From Bacillus sp. IITD106 (GTDB lineage Bacteria; Bacillota; Bacilli; Bacillales; Bacillaceae_C), in NCBI RefSeq assembly GCF_019459225.1, contig NZ_JAIAZY010000010.1, positions 38,807 through 102,806 on the forward strand: DNA of 64,000 nt. Direction: 5' to 3'. Under the pieces are notes generated by a model, which saw nothing but the letters and a program-made list of their open reading frames with translations, ran no database searches and was not told where the DNA came from. Shown piece by piece: positions 18,737 to 27,646 of the stretch (positions are counted from its first letter, which is position 1; each line of letters opens with the position of its first letter). A program made the position numbers and the translations under genes.

Positions 18737-19588
18737 ATGATGGAGGTTTTTAAACTAGGAGCCATCACCTTAACATGGCTGAATGGCGGCGTCACACATA
18801 TGGATGGTGGCGCGATGTTTGGAGTTGTCCCAAAACCATTGTGGTCGAAAAAATATCCCGTAAATGAAAAGAATCAAATTGAATTACGGACAGATCCCAT
18901 TTTCCTACAAATTAATGATAAAAATATATTGATTGAATCTGGCATTGGAAACGGAAAATTGACTGATAAACAAAGAAGAAATTTTGGAGTGACAGAGGAA
19001 TCAAACATATCAGAATCGCTCGCGGAGTTAGGATTAACTCCTGAGAATATCGACATTATTTGTATGACACATCTTCATTTTGATCATGCTTGCGGGTTAA
19101 CAAAACCAGCTGGAGACGGTTTTGCTTCCGTTTTTCCGAATGCGGTCATTTATACATCTGAAGTCGAATGGAACGAAATGAGAAATCCAAATATTCGTTC
19201 GCAAAATACATATTGGAAAGAAAACTGGGAGCCAATAAAGGATCAAGTAGTGACTTTTAAAGAAAGGCAAGAAATTGAAGGAGCCATCACGATGATTCAT
19301 ACTGGCGGACATAGTGACGGTCATTCCATCATTGTGATTGAAAGTGAAGGGGAGCGTCTAGTCCATATGGGGGATCTCATGCCGACTCATGCACATCAGA
19401 ATATTCTTTGGGTTCTAGCTTATGATGATTATCCAATGGATTCGATTCGTGCAAAACAAGAGTGGATTCCCTCGACGATGAAGGCGGAAAATTGGTTTAC
19501 TTTTTATCATGATGGGCATTATCGTGCGTTGAAATGGGACGCGGAAGGGAATATGTTGGATTCAGTGAAAAGAAACAGGGAAGAATAG
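18737..19588 (+). CDS. ytnP: Metallo-beta-lactamase-fold hydrolase, YtnP quorum-quenching lactonase family
   Basis: A 283-residue MBL-fold hydrolase very close to B. subtilis YtnP as remembered ([24 protein letters not shown] is shared). Metal ligands are in [18 protein letters not shown] and [13 protein letters not shown]. YtnP was described as a lactonase that interferes with Streptomyces signalling; that activity is inferred for this protein. ATG 18737 has GGAAGGAT at 8 bases and gives the correct N terminus, so the longer frame from 18674 is rejected. No signal peptide is seen. Confidence 0.92.
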   Translation: MMEVFKLGAITLTWLNGGVTHMDGGAMFGVVPKPLWSKKYPVNEKNQIELRTDPIFLQINDKNILIESGIGNGKLTDKQRRNFGVTEESNISESLAELGLTPENIDIICMTHLHFDHACGLTKPAGDGFASVFPNAVIYTSEVEWNEMRNPNIRSQNTYWKENWEPIKDQVVTFKERQEIEGAITMIHTGGHSDGHSIIVIESEGERLVHMGDLMPTHAHQNILWVLAYDDYPMDSIRAKQEWIPSTMKAENWFTFYHDGHYRALKWDAEGNMLDSVKRNREE

Positions 19589-19678
19589 TTTTTCGATTCA
19601 TTAATCTTACTGAAAAATAAAAAGCTATTAGGTGAACCAGGTTCAACTAGTCGGATTGTTGGTATTTTTATCGAATAA

Positions 19679-20096
19679 TCAAGTTATTGAGTCCTTTCGA
19701 GTGAGGGAGTTAGCATGGTTTCGATAGGTGCCCTTCATGACAGAAACAATCCAGCTGAAGGTAACCAATCCACGTATTGATGCCCTTCGTGACTAGAACA
19801 ATCCGGCTGAAGGTAACCAATCCACGTATTGGTGCCCTTCATGACAGAAACAATCCAGCTGAAGGTAACCAATCTACATATTGGTGCCCTTCGTGACAGA
19901 AACAATCCAGCTGAAGGTAACCAATCCACGTATAGGTGCCCTTCGTGACTAAAACAATCGAGCTGAAGGTAACCAATCCACGTATTGGTGCCCTTCGTGA
20001 GTGAAACAATCCAGCTGAAGGTAACCAATCCACGTATAGGTGCCCTTCGTGACTGAAACATCAAGTTATTGAGTCCTTTCGAGTGAGGAAGTAAGC
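19679..20096. repeat. 52-bp tandem repeat array with flanking 37-bp direct repeats
   Basis: Units begin at 19727, 19779, 19831, 19883, 19935, 19987 and 20039, exactly 52 bp apart: six full copies plus a 22-bp partial copy, differing by a few substitutions each. A 37-bp sequence (TCAAGTTATTGAGTCCTTTC and onward) flanks the array directly at 19679-19715 and 20061-20097, with two mismatches. Each unit has short inverted repeats (CCTTC with GAAGG; ACCAAT with ATTGGT). Units are contiguous with no spacers, so this is not CRISPR. It lies in the gene-free stretch 19589-20264. Confidence 0.92.
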
Positions 20097-20204
20097 AATT
20101 GAAAGGTCTCAATTGGATTATGGAGTCCTTTTCGCGTAAGAGAAAATAGCTAGTAAATGGTCTCAAACAGCTTACAATGTCCACTAGTCCTAATCATTTT
20201 ACTA

Positions 20205-20240
20205 AGAAAGGGTCTCAATCAAGTTATTGAGACCCTTTGT
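20205..20240 (-). terminator. Hairpin downstream of ytzB, related to array flanks
   Basis: A perfect 13-bp stem (20207-20219 with 20226-20238) around CAAGTT, placed after the ytzB stop on the minus strand. Its right half is a variant of the 37-bp repeat that flanks the 52-bp array, and a decayed hairpin of the same type lies at 20102-20132. Confidence 0.7.
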
Positions 20241-20264
20241 AAACTTCAAATTTTACATCGAAAT

Positions 20265-20576
20265 TTATATTGGATATATATCAAGAACGCTTCCTGTATA
20301 AGCGTCAGCAATGAATTCATATTGCTGGCGTTCTCCGTTTTGTCTCCTCGAAATACCTCCACGATATACTTTTGTTTGAATGGCATATTTTTTATAGTCC
20401 TCAGGCTTCATTTGCATCCAAGAACCGTCAATTTTACCTTCTTTTTTAAATGCGCGCTTTACATTCGCAAGAACCTCTTCTCCAGATAAAGGCATCGTCT
20501 CATTCAATTTTTTACTTAAACAATAACCTCCGACTATACCAGCCGCCGCCCCAGCAACAAAAGATTTCCAATCCAA
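20265..20576 (-). CDS. ytzB: PepSY-domain small membrane protein (YtzB)
   Basis: A 103-residue protein with one N-terminal hydrophobic segment (SFVAGAAAGIVGGYCL) and a PepSY-like domain ending YEFIADAYTGSVLDIYPI. TTG 20576 is the start because GGAGG lies 8 bases upstream and the product begins MDWKSF like B. subtilis YtzB; the TTG at 20600 precedes that site. PepSY domains are thought to inhibit or bind peptidases; nothing more specific can be said. Confidence 0.85.
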   Translation of the reverse strand: MDWKSFVAGAAAGIVGGYCLSKKLNETMPLSGEEVLANVKRAFKKEGKIDGSWMQMKPEDYKKYAIQTKVYRGGISRRQNGERQQYEFIADAYTGSVLDIYPI

Positions 20577-20678
20577 ACCTTGCACCTCCGCGTATATCAA
20601 CTAATTTCAGTATACAGGAACTGGTGGCATTCTTCCATTCGTTGATATAGTAAAGAAAATGAAATAATTTAGCATAAA

Positions 20679-20706
20679 TGAAAACCGTCCCTATACGTAC
20701 ATCGTC
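20679..20706 (+). promoter_or_regulatory. ECF-type (likely autoregulatory) promoter
   Basis: TGAAAAC (20679-20685), a 17-nt spacer, then CGTC (20703-20706). This is the AAC/CGTC pattern recognised by extracytoplasmic-function sigma factors, and it lies about 30 bases before an ECF sigma gene, so autoregulation is likely. Confidence 0.72.
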
Positions 20707-20734
20707 AAATAATTGAAAGGCAAGGGGGAACATA

Positions 20735-21316
20735 GTGGTTACAAATCGTTGCAACGAATCAAGTATGACTGAATTAAATAATAGCTATTATACGATTGCG
20801 GATAAAGAATTATGGCTAAACGAAATCATGGACACTTATGGTGATGATGTTATTTGGCTTGCTTATAGTTATGTAAGGGATCGAGCTATTGCTGAAGATC
20901 TGGCACAAAATACGTTTATAAAATGCTATCAACATGCAGACAGTTTTCGTGGAGATTCTTCTCTAAAAACGTGGATATACAGAATTGCCATTAACTGTTG
21001 CAAAGATTATTTAAGAAGTTCGTATTTTAAGAGAATGTTACCTACGAACCTTATTCATCATTTCATTCATGAATCTTTCGCTTCGCCGGAATCTATTTAT
21101 ATGAAAAAAGATACATCCAACGCGTTAATTGAGCATGTATTTAGTTTAGCCCCGAAATATAGAGAAGTCGTTATGCTGTATTACTTTGAAAACCTAAAAA
21201 TCCAGGAAATCGAGGATATCCTGAATATAAAAGTCAATACGATAAAAACCCGATTACGAAAAGCAAGAGCGATTTTAAAAGAAAATATTGAGAAGGGGGG
21301 ATACCCTTTTGACTAA
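20735..21316 (+). CDS. ECF-subfamily RNA polymerase sigma factor
   Basis: A 193-residue sigma-70 factor with only regions 2 and 4. Region 2: DDVIWLAYSYVRDRAIAEDLAQNTFIKCYQHADSFRGDSSLKTWIYRIAINCCKDYLRS. Region 4: LAPKYREVVMLYYFENLKIQEIEDILNIKVNTIKTRLRKARAIL, with a clear HTH. The GTG start is 6 bases after AAGGGGGAA. An ECF promoter precedes it and the next gene, which overlaps it by 8 bases, encodes a one-helix membrane protein fitting an anti-sigma factor. It resembles the layout of the B. subtilis sigY operon (sigma factor with ABC genes) but the accessory proteins differ. Inducing signal unknown. Confidence 0.92.
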   Translation: MVTNRCNESSMTELNNSYYTIADKELWLNEIMDTYGDDVIWLAYSYVRDRAIAEDLAQNTFIKCYQHADSFRGDSSLKTWIYRIAINCCKDYLRSSYFKRMLPTNLIHHFIHESFASPESIYMKKDTSNALIEHVFSLAPKYREVVMLYYFENLKIQEIEDILNIKVNTIKTRLRKARAILKENIEKGGYPFD

Positions 21317-22223
21317 GAAATTAAAAGAACTAAGAAACACTTTGCTGCAATCGGAATTAAAAGATGTAAAGTTTAGACACAAAAACAAAGAAAATGTCTT
21401 TAACCAACTCCACGCACATTCAAAAAAGCGGTATAATTGGCTGCCAATGACTCTTAGTTTCATCGTTGTTTTCACATTTATCTTTACGGGTTTTCTATTT
21501 TTAAAGGATTATATGACACAACCTAGTCTACAAAGTGAATCACATGCAAATAAACAAAATGAAGAAATTGGAATGGAAAAAGAAGACGTTCGATCACTTA
21601 TGCTTAATACTGCCAACCATTTTAACTCAGCAAAAGGAATCTTCGTTTTTAAGGATGAATTCCTCTCTGAGACTTTGGAATATGAAGTAAGTTCGAATGA
21701 AGGTGCTTATATAAAAACTAAAATAGATAAACAGGATATCAATAATGCTCTTGAAAAAAAAGTATTAGATAAAACGGAAATTTTTAATGGGAATCAGCTT
21801 TTAACCCTTTACGAGGAGAGTAAAAAATATGAGTTATCCAGCCTTACTAACGAGGAGCATCCTTTTGCAGGAACAGCGGAAAAATCATTATATCCAAATG
21901 ATATAGCGGAAATGTTTTTGAAGGACGAGAAACGGTGGCTTGTTGGAAACCATATCACAACATTTCTTGATCGAAAAGCAATCGAAATTAAAGGAGAATT
22001 TGACGAGGAAAACTCTATAAAATTTGCAGCATCTACGTTTAGATTATGGGTTGATAAGGAAACTGGAATTTTACTTAAAATGGAATTGACCAACAAAAAA
22101 GGTCGGGTCATTGAGTCACTGGAAACTAAAAAAATTGAGCTTAATCAATCCGTAGATAAAAATAAGTTTTCAATTGTTATACCTGATGAGTATACACATG
22201 CAGAAGGTAACGGGGCGGACTGA
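21309..22223 (+). CDS. Putative membrane anti-sigma factor
   Basis: A 304-residue protein with a short basic cytoplasmic N terminus (1-43), one membrane helix (about 44-65) and a large extracytoplasmic domain rich in Lys/Glu. The outer part (EGAYIKTKIDKQDI ... FSIVIPDEYTH) is reminiscent of LolA/RseB-like sensor domains. TTG 21309 is chosen for AAGGGGGGA 7 bases upstream. Coupled translation with the sigma gene and topology support an anti-sigma role; no ZAS zinc motif is seen, so the mode of sigma binding is unclear. Confidence 0.7.
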   Translation: MTKKLKELRNTLLQSELKDVKFRHKNKENVFNQLHAHSKKRYNWLPMTLSFIVVFTFIFTGFLFLKDYMTQPSLQSESHANKQNEEIGMEKEDVRSLMLNTANHFNSAKGIFVFKDEFLSETLEYEVSSNEGAYIKTKIDKQDINNALEKKVLDKTEIFNGNQLLTLYEESKKYELSSLTNEEHPFAGTAEKSLYPNDIAEMFLKDEKRWLVGNHITTFLDRKAIEIKGEFDEENSIKFAASTFRLWVDKETGILLKMELTNKKGRVIESLETKKIELNQSVDKNKFSIVIPDEYTHAEGNGAD

Positions 22224-22259
22224 ATATCCGGACACATCTGATTAGAATGGAGGTTTACA

Positions 22260-23393
22260 ATGAAAAAAATATTGCTCGTTTCCTTCGTGCTTACTTTATT
22301 TTTACTTTGTGGTTGCTTTCCGACGGGTAAACCGAAAGATTCTGCAATAAAAGTGAAGGAACCCCGATCAGATTTAAACATCCCTGACGCGATAGACATG
22401 GAATTAGACAAAAATTTAACCGTAAACGCAAAGGTTAAAGTAAGTGAAACGGATCATTTATCAATTACCGCCATTACCTTAAAACACTTTGATGAAAACC
22501 TAGTGAAAAATACTCTGTTGGAAAATAAAATGGTGGCAACAACCGATGAAGATCCTAATTTCTTGCATCCTGATTACAAAGATATCACCATTCTCACTAC
22601 TGATGAATCGTATTTAAGAATGGAAGTAGGCGGTATATTTTATGAAGATGCCTATTATAGTGAACGTGAATATGACAGTAACATTATGGGAACTAGCTAT
22701 TTTATACGTTCAGATTTAAAAAATGTATTTAAAAAATCATCCCTTGCTGATCTAAATAAAGATGAGGCAATCGAAAAGGTTAGAAATGCAGTAAATCAGG
22801 TTGGCATTTCACAGCTAGGAAGTCCGGATGTGATTGCACTGGACTTTGAAACATTGGAGAGTGAATGGGAGGATTATGAGGGAAAACATGGCAAACACCC
22901 GCGCAAATGGGAAAAGGATGATGAAGCGTACGTCGTGATTTTTCCGGTGCAATATCATAACACAAACATAACAAATAAAGGGTATTTCAATGCTGATAGT
23001 CAGTTGCCAGTAATCGGAAGCAGAATTATGGGAGTGGTGAATAAGCGTGGATTAATTGCTTTTACGGCGAGCGGCATTTATGAGGTTGGGGAAAAGAAGA
23101 ATGACCATATTACTCCCATTTCTCTGAAAACTGCTCTTCAACTAGTAAAGGATAAGTATAAGGACGTTATCATATCAGATCCGATTGATATTTTTAATAT
23201 TGCGTTAGAATATGTCCCGACTGTATCAAACACAAATAATATTACATATGAGCTTGTACCTGCATGGGTTTTCACGGGGAGGCAGGAGGTAACCTTTAAC
23301 AGTAAGGAAGGGTCGACGAAGGGCTTTGCTGAGTTTACGATCATGATTCATGCGGAAACAGGCCAAGAGATTCGTATAGGGGGGCCATACTAA
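22260..23393 (+). CDS. Lipoprotein of the ECF operon, unknown function
   Basis: A 377-residue lipoprotein. The signal peptide MKKILLVSFVLTLFLLCGC ends in a lipobox with the modified Cys at residue 19. The mature part is acidic, with two regions that look like repeated alpha/beta modules (LKHFDENLVKNTLLE; ISLKTALQLVKDKYKDVI) resembling YycH/YycI- or PepSY-type folds, though this is only a pattern impression. TGGAGG precedes ATG. It shares the TAATG junction with the first permease, so it is likely part of the transporter or its sensor. Confidence 0.75.
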   Translation: MKKILLVSFVLTLFLLCGCFPTGKPKDSAIKVKEPRSDLNIPDAIDMELDKNLTVNAKVKVSETDHLSITAITLKHFDENLVKNTLLENKMVATTDEDPNFLHPDYKDITILTTDESYLRMEVGGIFYEDAYYSEREYDSNIMGTSYFIRSDLKNVFKKSSLADLNKDEAIEKVRNAVNQVGISQLGSPDVIALDFETLESEWEDYEGKHGKHPRKWEKDDEAYVVIFPVQYHNTNITNKGYFNADSQLPVIGSRIMGVVNKRGLIAFTASGIYEVGEKKNDHITPISLKTALQLVKDKYKDVIISDPIDIFNIALEYVPTVSNTNNITYELVPAWVFTGRQEVTFNSKEGSTKGFAEFTIMIHAETGQEIRIGGPY

Positions 23394-24178
23394 TGAAAAA
23401 AAGAGCATTCAAGATGTGCATGTTGCAACTTTTTTCGGCACCTCTATTTTATCTTTCTATTATTGGAGTAACGGTTCTTTGTTTTATTAGTATTTCAGAG
23501 AGAATATCCTTATCGGATCCAGGTATTACAGTAGCCTATTGTCTTGATATATTCCTAGGATTGACAATGTTTAAAAAATTGGTCGTTCTTTTTGCTGCCA
23601 TTCCTTATGTATCGAGCTTTTGCGCTGATTGGAAATATCAATACATAAAGTCTATCGTCATTCGAGCCGGAATAAAGAGGTATGTTTGGTCAAAAATGAT
23701 TACTTGTTTTATAAGCGGATTTTTAACTGTGTTTATAGGACTTCTTTTTTTTATCGTCATTTTATCGTTTAAAATGCCATATTTTCCAAGCGAAAATATA
23801 GAACAGTCCATTTACCCACCGTTTGGCCCGCTGGCTGAGGGGCAGATCCCGATATTATATTTATTGTCACACATGGTCGTTTTTAGCTTGGCTGCTTCAT
23901 TATGGACAGTAGTTGGACTTACGATGTCTGCATTTATCCCCATTCCTTTCGTAGCAATAGCCACTCCTGTGGTTGCAAGTTATATTCTGGAAGAATTAAC
24001 AGCGTTATTTCCAAGTTGGATTAATTTACATGCTTTAACAAATAGTATGGATGTCATCCATCAAGGTCCATTGATTAGTCTGTTTTACTTTTGTTTCGTT
24101 TTCATATTATTTTCTCTTCTAGCAGGTTTATTGTTTGATTTTCAAGTGAGGAGGCGAATTCGTAATGAGGTTGTTTAA
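23393..24178 (+). CDS. ABC-2-like membrane permease 1 of ECF operon
   Basis: A 261-residue integral membrane protein with six predicted helices, a length and layout typical of ABC-2-type permeases. It begins inside the preceding stop (TAATG) and overlaps the next gene by 14 bases. An extracytoplasmic loop of about 45 residues (KMPYFPSENIEQSIYPPFGPL) lies between helices 3 and 4. The assignment rests on topology and on the ABC ATPase downstream. Export or detoxification of a peptide antibiotic would fit but is not shown. Confidence 0.65.
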   Translation: MKKRAFKMCMLQLFSAPLFYLSIIGVTVLCFISISERISLSDPGITVAYCLDIFLGLTMFKKLVVLFAAIPYVSSFCADWKYQYIKSIVIRAGIKRYVWSKMITCFISGFLTVFIGLLFFIVILSFKMPYFPSENIEQSIYPPFGPLAEGQIPILYLLSHMVVFSLAASLWTVVGLTMSAFIPIPFVAIATPVVASYILEELTALFPSWINLHALTNSMDVIHQGPLISLFYFCFVFILFSLLAGLLFDFQVRRRIRNEVV

Positions 24179-25019
24179 CCGTGCTCGCTTTGTTTGCTAC
24201 CAAAACTTTCGGAAATGGCCAACCAATTATAGAGTCTGGATTATTGCGATTATATTAATCATGCTGACTCACTTTTTTACAAAAGAAATTGGTCATTATT
24301 CAAAGGAAGTAGGAATAGGAATTTCTCCTTGGATGTTCCCTTTTTTATTTACCCAAAAATATATAAAACTTTTATTCTTTTTTCCTTTGATTCTGCTATT
24401 TTGTGATGCCCCATTCATTGATGAAAATCAGCCATATGTGATCGCAAGAAGTGGACGAACTCCGTGGAGTATAGGGCAAATAGGATATATTATTAGTGCT
24501 TCGGCTTTTTATTTTGTATTTTTGATTTTACTATCAATTGTGATTAATCTTCCCTATATGCAGTTCACGATGGAGTGGGGAAAGGTACTTGGTACAATCG
24601 CCAATACGGATGCTTATAAACAGCTGGGTCCAAGAACGCTTAGTTTACCACCTGATATTATGTATTATTTTTCTCCTTTGCAAGCAATGTGGTTTTCCTT
24701 TTTACTTTCATGGCTGACGGGAATTTTTTTAGGATTACTAATATATGTCGTTAATTCGATATCTGGTACAAGAATGTTCGGTGTCTTGAGCGCATCACTT
24801 TTTCTAGTATTTGATGCAACACTTGGAGGCAAGGCGAATCTTTACCGATATTCACCTGTTTCTTGGAACAATCTAGAGCGAATAGATATTGATGGAACGA
24901 CTCCGATGCCTTCCATTACCTATATATACATTAGCTTTGCAGTATTAATTGTCGGAATGATTGTATCCGCCATCATGGTAAATCGGAGACAGGCAATCAA
25001 TGTTCTGCCCCCTATTTAA
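24165..25019 (+). CDS. ABC-2-like membrane permease 2 of ECF operon
   Basis: A 284-residue integral membrane protein with about six helices, starting with a basic cytoplasmic segment (RARFVCYQNFRKWPTNYRVW). Its start lies within permease 1, preceded by GAGGCG. The two permeases are not obviously similar in sequence but have like topology and probably form a heterodimer. A 148-bp MITE-like element begins five bases after its stop, separating it from the ATPase gene. Confidence 0.65.
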   Translation: MRLFNRARFVCYQNFRKWPTNYRVWIIAIILIMLTHFFTKEIGHYSKEVGIGISPWMFPFLFTQKYIKLLFFFPLILLFCDAPFIDENQPYVIARSGRTPWSIGQIGYIISASAFYFVFLILLSIVINLPYMQFTMEWGKVLGTIANTDAYKQLGPRTLSLPPDIMYYFSPLQAMWFSFLLSWLTGIFLGLLIYVVNSISGTRMFGVLSASLFLVFDATLGGKANLYRYSPVSWNNLERIDIDGTTPMPSITYIYISFAVLIVGMIVSAIMVNRRQAINVLPPI

Positions 25020-25023
25020 GAGG

Positions 25024-25171
25024 ATGTTCAAAAAGTCCGGTAAAAATGACACAGCGAATTTCTTCGTTGGCTTGTTTCTCCGCTGCTCATGTATCTAAAT
25101 GCATACATTCCGCTGCTCGAAACTACGCCGCCTCGAAATTCTTGGTCCTTTTTATCCTCCTTTTTGAACAC
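25024..25171 (+). mobile_element. 148-bp MITE-like element, copy 1
   Basis: Bounded by ATGTTCAAAAAG (25024-25035) and CTTTTTGAACAC (25160-25171), an 11-of-12 terminal inverted repeat. The inverted full-length relative is at 41255-41402, also 148 bp. The interior holds CCGCTGCTC twice and no coding frame. It sits between permease 2 and its ATPase, where its long hairpin could attenuate read-through. Confidence 0.85.
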
Positions 25172-25192
25172 TCACTTTAAGGAGTGAAAAAA

Positions 25193-25840
25193 ATGGATAT
25201 AGCAATTGAAATTCATAATGTTACAAAGAGATTCGGGGAAACAACTGTTTTGAATGGAATTTCCCTTTCATTAGAAAAAAATAAAATTCATGGTTTAATT
25301 GGCAGAAATGGATCTGGTAAGACGATGTTATTGAAATGTATTTGTGGTTTTGTGATACCGACGACAGGGATGATTAAAGTAAATGGGAAAATAATCGGAA
25401 AGGACGTAGAAGTTCCCGAAAATGTTGGGATTATTATAGAAGCTCCAGGATTTTTACCAAATTACGACGGTTATACAAATCTAAAGTTTCTAGCCTCGAT
25501 TAATAAGATGATTTCGAAGGAAAAGATACTCACTACAATTGAAAAAGTAGGATTAGATCCTAAAAGTAAAAGATCAGTAGGCAAATATTCTTTAGGGATG
25601 AGACAACGACTTGGTCTTGCACAAGCCCTTATGGAAGACACTGATATATTAATTCTCGATGAGCCGATGAACGGGTTGGATAATCAAGGAGTTTCCGATA
25701 TCCGAACTCTTCTATTGGAACTAAGAAATCAAGGTAAAACCATTATTCTTGCTAGTCATGGAAAAGAAGATATTGAAATATTATGTGATACCGTACATGA
25801 ATTAGATCGAGGTGAAATCATTCAATCGATAGCAAAGTGA
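25193..25840 (+). CDS. ABC transporter ATP-binding protein of ECF operon
   Basis: A 215-residue ABC ATPase of the BcrA/lantibiotic-exporter type: Walker A GRNGSGKT, signature YSLGMRQRLGLAQAL, Walker B ILILDEPMNGLD and H-loop His in LASHGKED. ATG 25193 is 8 bases after AAGGAG; the upstream GTG 25184 overlaps that site. It is the natural partner of the two permeases although the MITE lies between them. BcrA-type systems often confer self-protection against peptide antibiotics; that role is only suggested here. Confidence 0.9.
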   Translation: MDIAIEIHNVTKRFGETTVLNGISLSLEKNKIHGLIGRNGSGKTMLLKCICGFVIPTTGMIKVNGKIIGKDVEVPENVGIIIEAPGFLPNYDGYTNLKFLASINKMISKEKILTTIEKVGLDPKSKRSVGKYSLGMRQRLGLAQALMEDTDILILDEPMNGLDNQGVSDIRTLLLELRNQGKTIILASHGKEDIEILCDTVHELDRGEIIQSIAK

Positions 25841-25974
25841 TAACACCGATTAAGAGATTTTAAGAAGGTTGGGGTTAACAATAATGCCCCTTTATAACTT
25901 AACAATGGCATGTACGATGCAAGTTCTGTAAAATAAACACTGTACATAGATTGGAATGATCAGGAGGTCTGGAT

Positions 25975-27045
25975 ATGAATCAAGAAACACTCGACTTATT
26001 TAAAACACTGACTGAACTCCCAGGGATTGCTGGAAATGAACATGCTGTGCGCAGTTTCATGAGGGAGCAATTAGAAAAATATGCAGATGAAGTGGTCCAA
26101 GACCGTTTAGGCGGAATCTTTGGAGTAAAACGTGGAGATGAACAAGGACCAACTGTCATGGTAGCAGGTCATATGGATGAAGTTGGTTTCATGGTTACCA
26201 ATATTACCGATAATGGAATGATTCGTTTTCAAACAATCGGTGGCTGGTGGAGCCAAGTATTACTGGCCCAACGTGTTCAAATTATTACAGAAAATGGACC
26301 TGTAGATGGTGTAATTGGTTCCATTCCGCCGCATTTGCTTAGTGATGAACAACGGAAAAAGCCAATGGATGTTAAAAACATGATGATTGATATCGGTGCA
26401 GACGACAAAGAAGATGCTAAAAAAATCGGCATCAAACCTGGTCAACAAATTGTACCAGTATGTCCGTTTACTCCAATGGCAAATCCGAAGAAAATTATGG
26501 CAAAATCATGGGATAACCGCTATGGATGTGGATTATCAATTGAGCTTTTAAAAGAACTAAAGGATGAAAAAATCCCGAACATCCTTTATTCTGGGGCGAA
26601 TGTTCAAGAAGAAGTTGGCTTAAGAGGGGCAACAGTTGCAGCGAATATGATTAAACCTGATATTTTCTTCGCACTTGACGCAAGCCCTGCAAATGATATG
26701 TCAGGCGACAAAAATGAATTCGGCCAGCTCGGTAAAGGGGCATTGCTTCGAATTTACGACCGTTCAATGGTTACCCACAAAGGAATCAGAGAATTTATTC
26801 TCGATACGGCAGAATCAAATGATATTCCTTATCAATATTTCGTTTCCCAAGGTGGAACGGATGCAGGGAAAGTTCATCTTTCTAACGAAGGCGTACCAAG
26901 TGGAGTAATCGGTATCTGTTCACGTTACATTCATACGCATGCATCGATTGTTCATGTTGATGATTATGCAGCAGCGAAAGAGCTCCTTGTGAAGTTAGTG
27001 AAAGCGAGCGACCGTGCCACAGTTGAATCTATTAAACAAAAATAA
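25975..27045 (+). CDS. ytoP: M42-family glutamyl aminopeptidase/endoglucanase-like (YtoP)
   Basis: A 356-residue M42 peptidase with two-metal ligands [35 protein letters not shown] and YIHTHASI in order. The family forms large tetrahedral cytoplasmic aminopeptidases acting on short peptides. The ATG follows AGGAGGT. It is the next backbone gene after ytzB in B. subtilis as I recall, so the ECF operon is an insertion at this junction. About 130 bases upstream contain no recognisable gene. Confidence 0.92.
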   Translation: MNQETLDLFKTLTELPGIAGNEHAVRSFMREQLEKYADEVVQDRLGGIFGVKRGDEQGPTVMVAGHMDEVGFMVTNITDNGMIRFQTIGGWWSQVLLAQRVQIITENGPVDGVIGSIPPHLLSDEQRKKPMDVKNMMIDIGADDKEDAKKIGIKPGQQIVPVCPFTPMANPKKIMAKSWDNRYGCGLSIELLKELKDEKIPNILYSGANVQEEVGLRGATVAANMIKPDIFFALDASPANDMSGDKNEFGQLGKGALLRIYDRSMVTHKGIREFILDTAESNDIPYQYFVSQGGTDAGKVHLSNEGVPSGVIGICSRYIHTHASIVHVDDYAAAKELLVKLVKASDRATVESIKQK

Positions 27046-27109
27046 GTAATATGAGGTGAAGGAAACTTCGCCTCTTTGCCATGTAATAAATAATAAAAGG
27101 AGTCATACC

Positions 27110-27622
27110 ATGAAAATAGCAGTTGGGTCTAAAAATGCAGCAAAAGTTAAAGCAGCTGAAACTGTTCTGCGGGATATCGGCTATCAGAACGAACTTTTTC
27201 CTATAGATGCACCATCGAATGTAAGTGGGATGCCGTTTTCAGACGAAGAGACGATGACAGGGGCAATGAATCGAGCAGAGTTTTGCTTAACCCATGAGGA
27301 TATAGATATTGCTATAGGTCTTGAAGGTGGTGTAACTGAAACGCCGCATGGTCTTTTTTTAATCAATTATGGCGCGTTAGCCGAAAAAGGTAAGGAGACG
27401 ATTGTGGCAGGTGGAGCAAGAATTAAGCTTCCGGAGGAGATCGCTGAACGATTGAGGGCGGGAGAAGAGCTAGGACCAGTGATGGAGGATTATAGTAAGA
27501 ATAAGAATGTGCGTTCCAAAGAAGGCGCGATTGGAATTTTTACACATGGTATGGTAAATCGCGATGAAATGTTTATGCATATTATGAAATTGCTTGTTGG
27601 ACAAAGAGGAGACTGGCATTAA
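27110..27622 (+). CDS. DUF84-family inosine/xanthosine triphosphatase-like protein
   Basis: A 170-residue protein of the DUF84 (YjjX-like) family, cytoplasmic NTPases acting on non-canonical purine triphosphates. MKIAVGSKNAAKVKAAETVL and DIAIGLEGGV are the recognisable motifs, with NVRSKEGAIGIFTHGMVNR near the C terminus. ATG 27110 has AAGGAG at 7 bases; the frame extending back to 27056 has no site. It is probably cotranscribed with ytoP. Substrate preference is a family inference. Confidence 0.85.
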   Translation: MKIAVGSKNAAKVKAAETVLRDIGYQNELFPIDAPSNVSGMPFSDEETMTGAMNRAEFCLTHEDIDIAIGLEGGVTETPHGLFLINYGALAEKGKETIVAGGARIKLPEEIAERLRAGEELGPVMEDYSKNKNVRSKEGAIGIFTHGMVNRDEMFMHIMKLLVGQRGDWH

Positions 27623-27646
27623 CAAACCAGTCTCCAAACATGTTTT
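27608..27646. terminator. Hairpin between convergent DUF84 gene and ytoQ
   Basis: GGAGACTGG (27608-27616) pairs with CCAGTCTCC (27627-27635), the loop containing the DUF84 stop codon. The T-tail is poor, so termination is only likely. Confidence 0.5.

Noticed and set aside
19727..20060. Possible CRISPR array
   Set aside because: Units are contiguous and near-identical over all 52 bp, with no variable spacers and no cas genes.
19735..20184. A 149-codon minus-strand frame across the 52-bp array
   Set aside because: The unit length shifts frame each copy and is stop-free by chance in that strand; no ribosome site and no protein-like composition.
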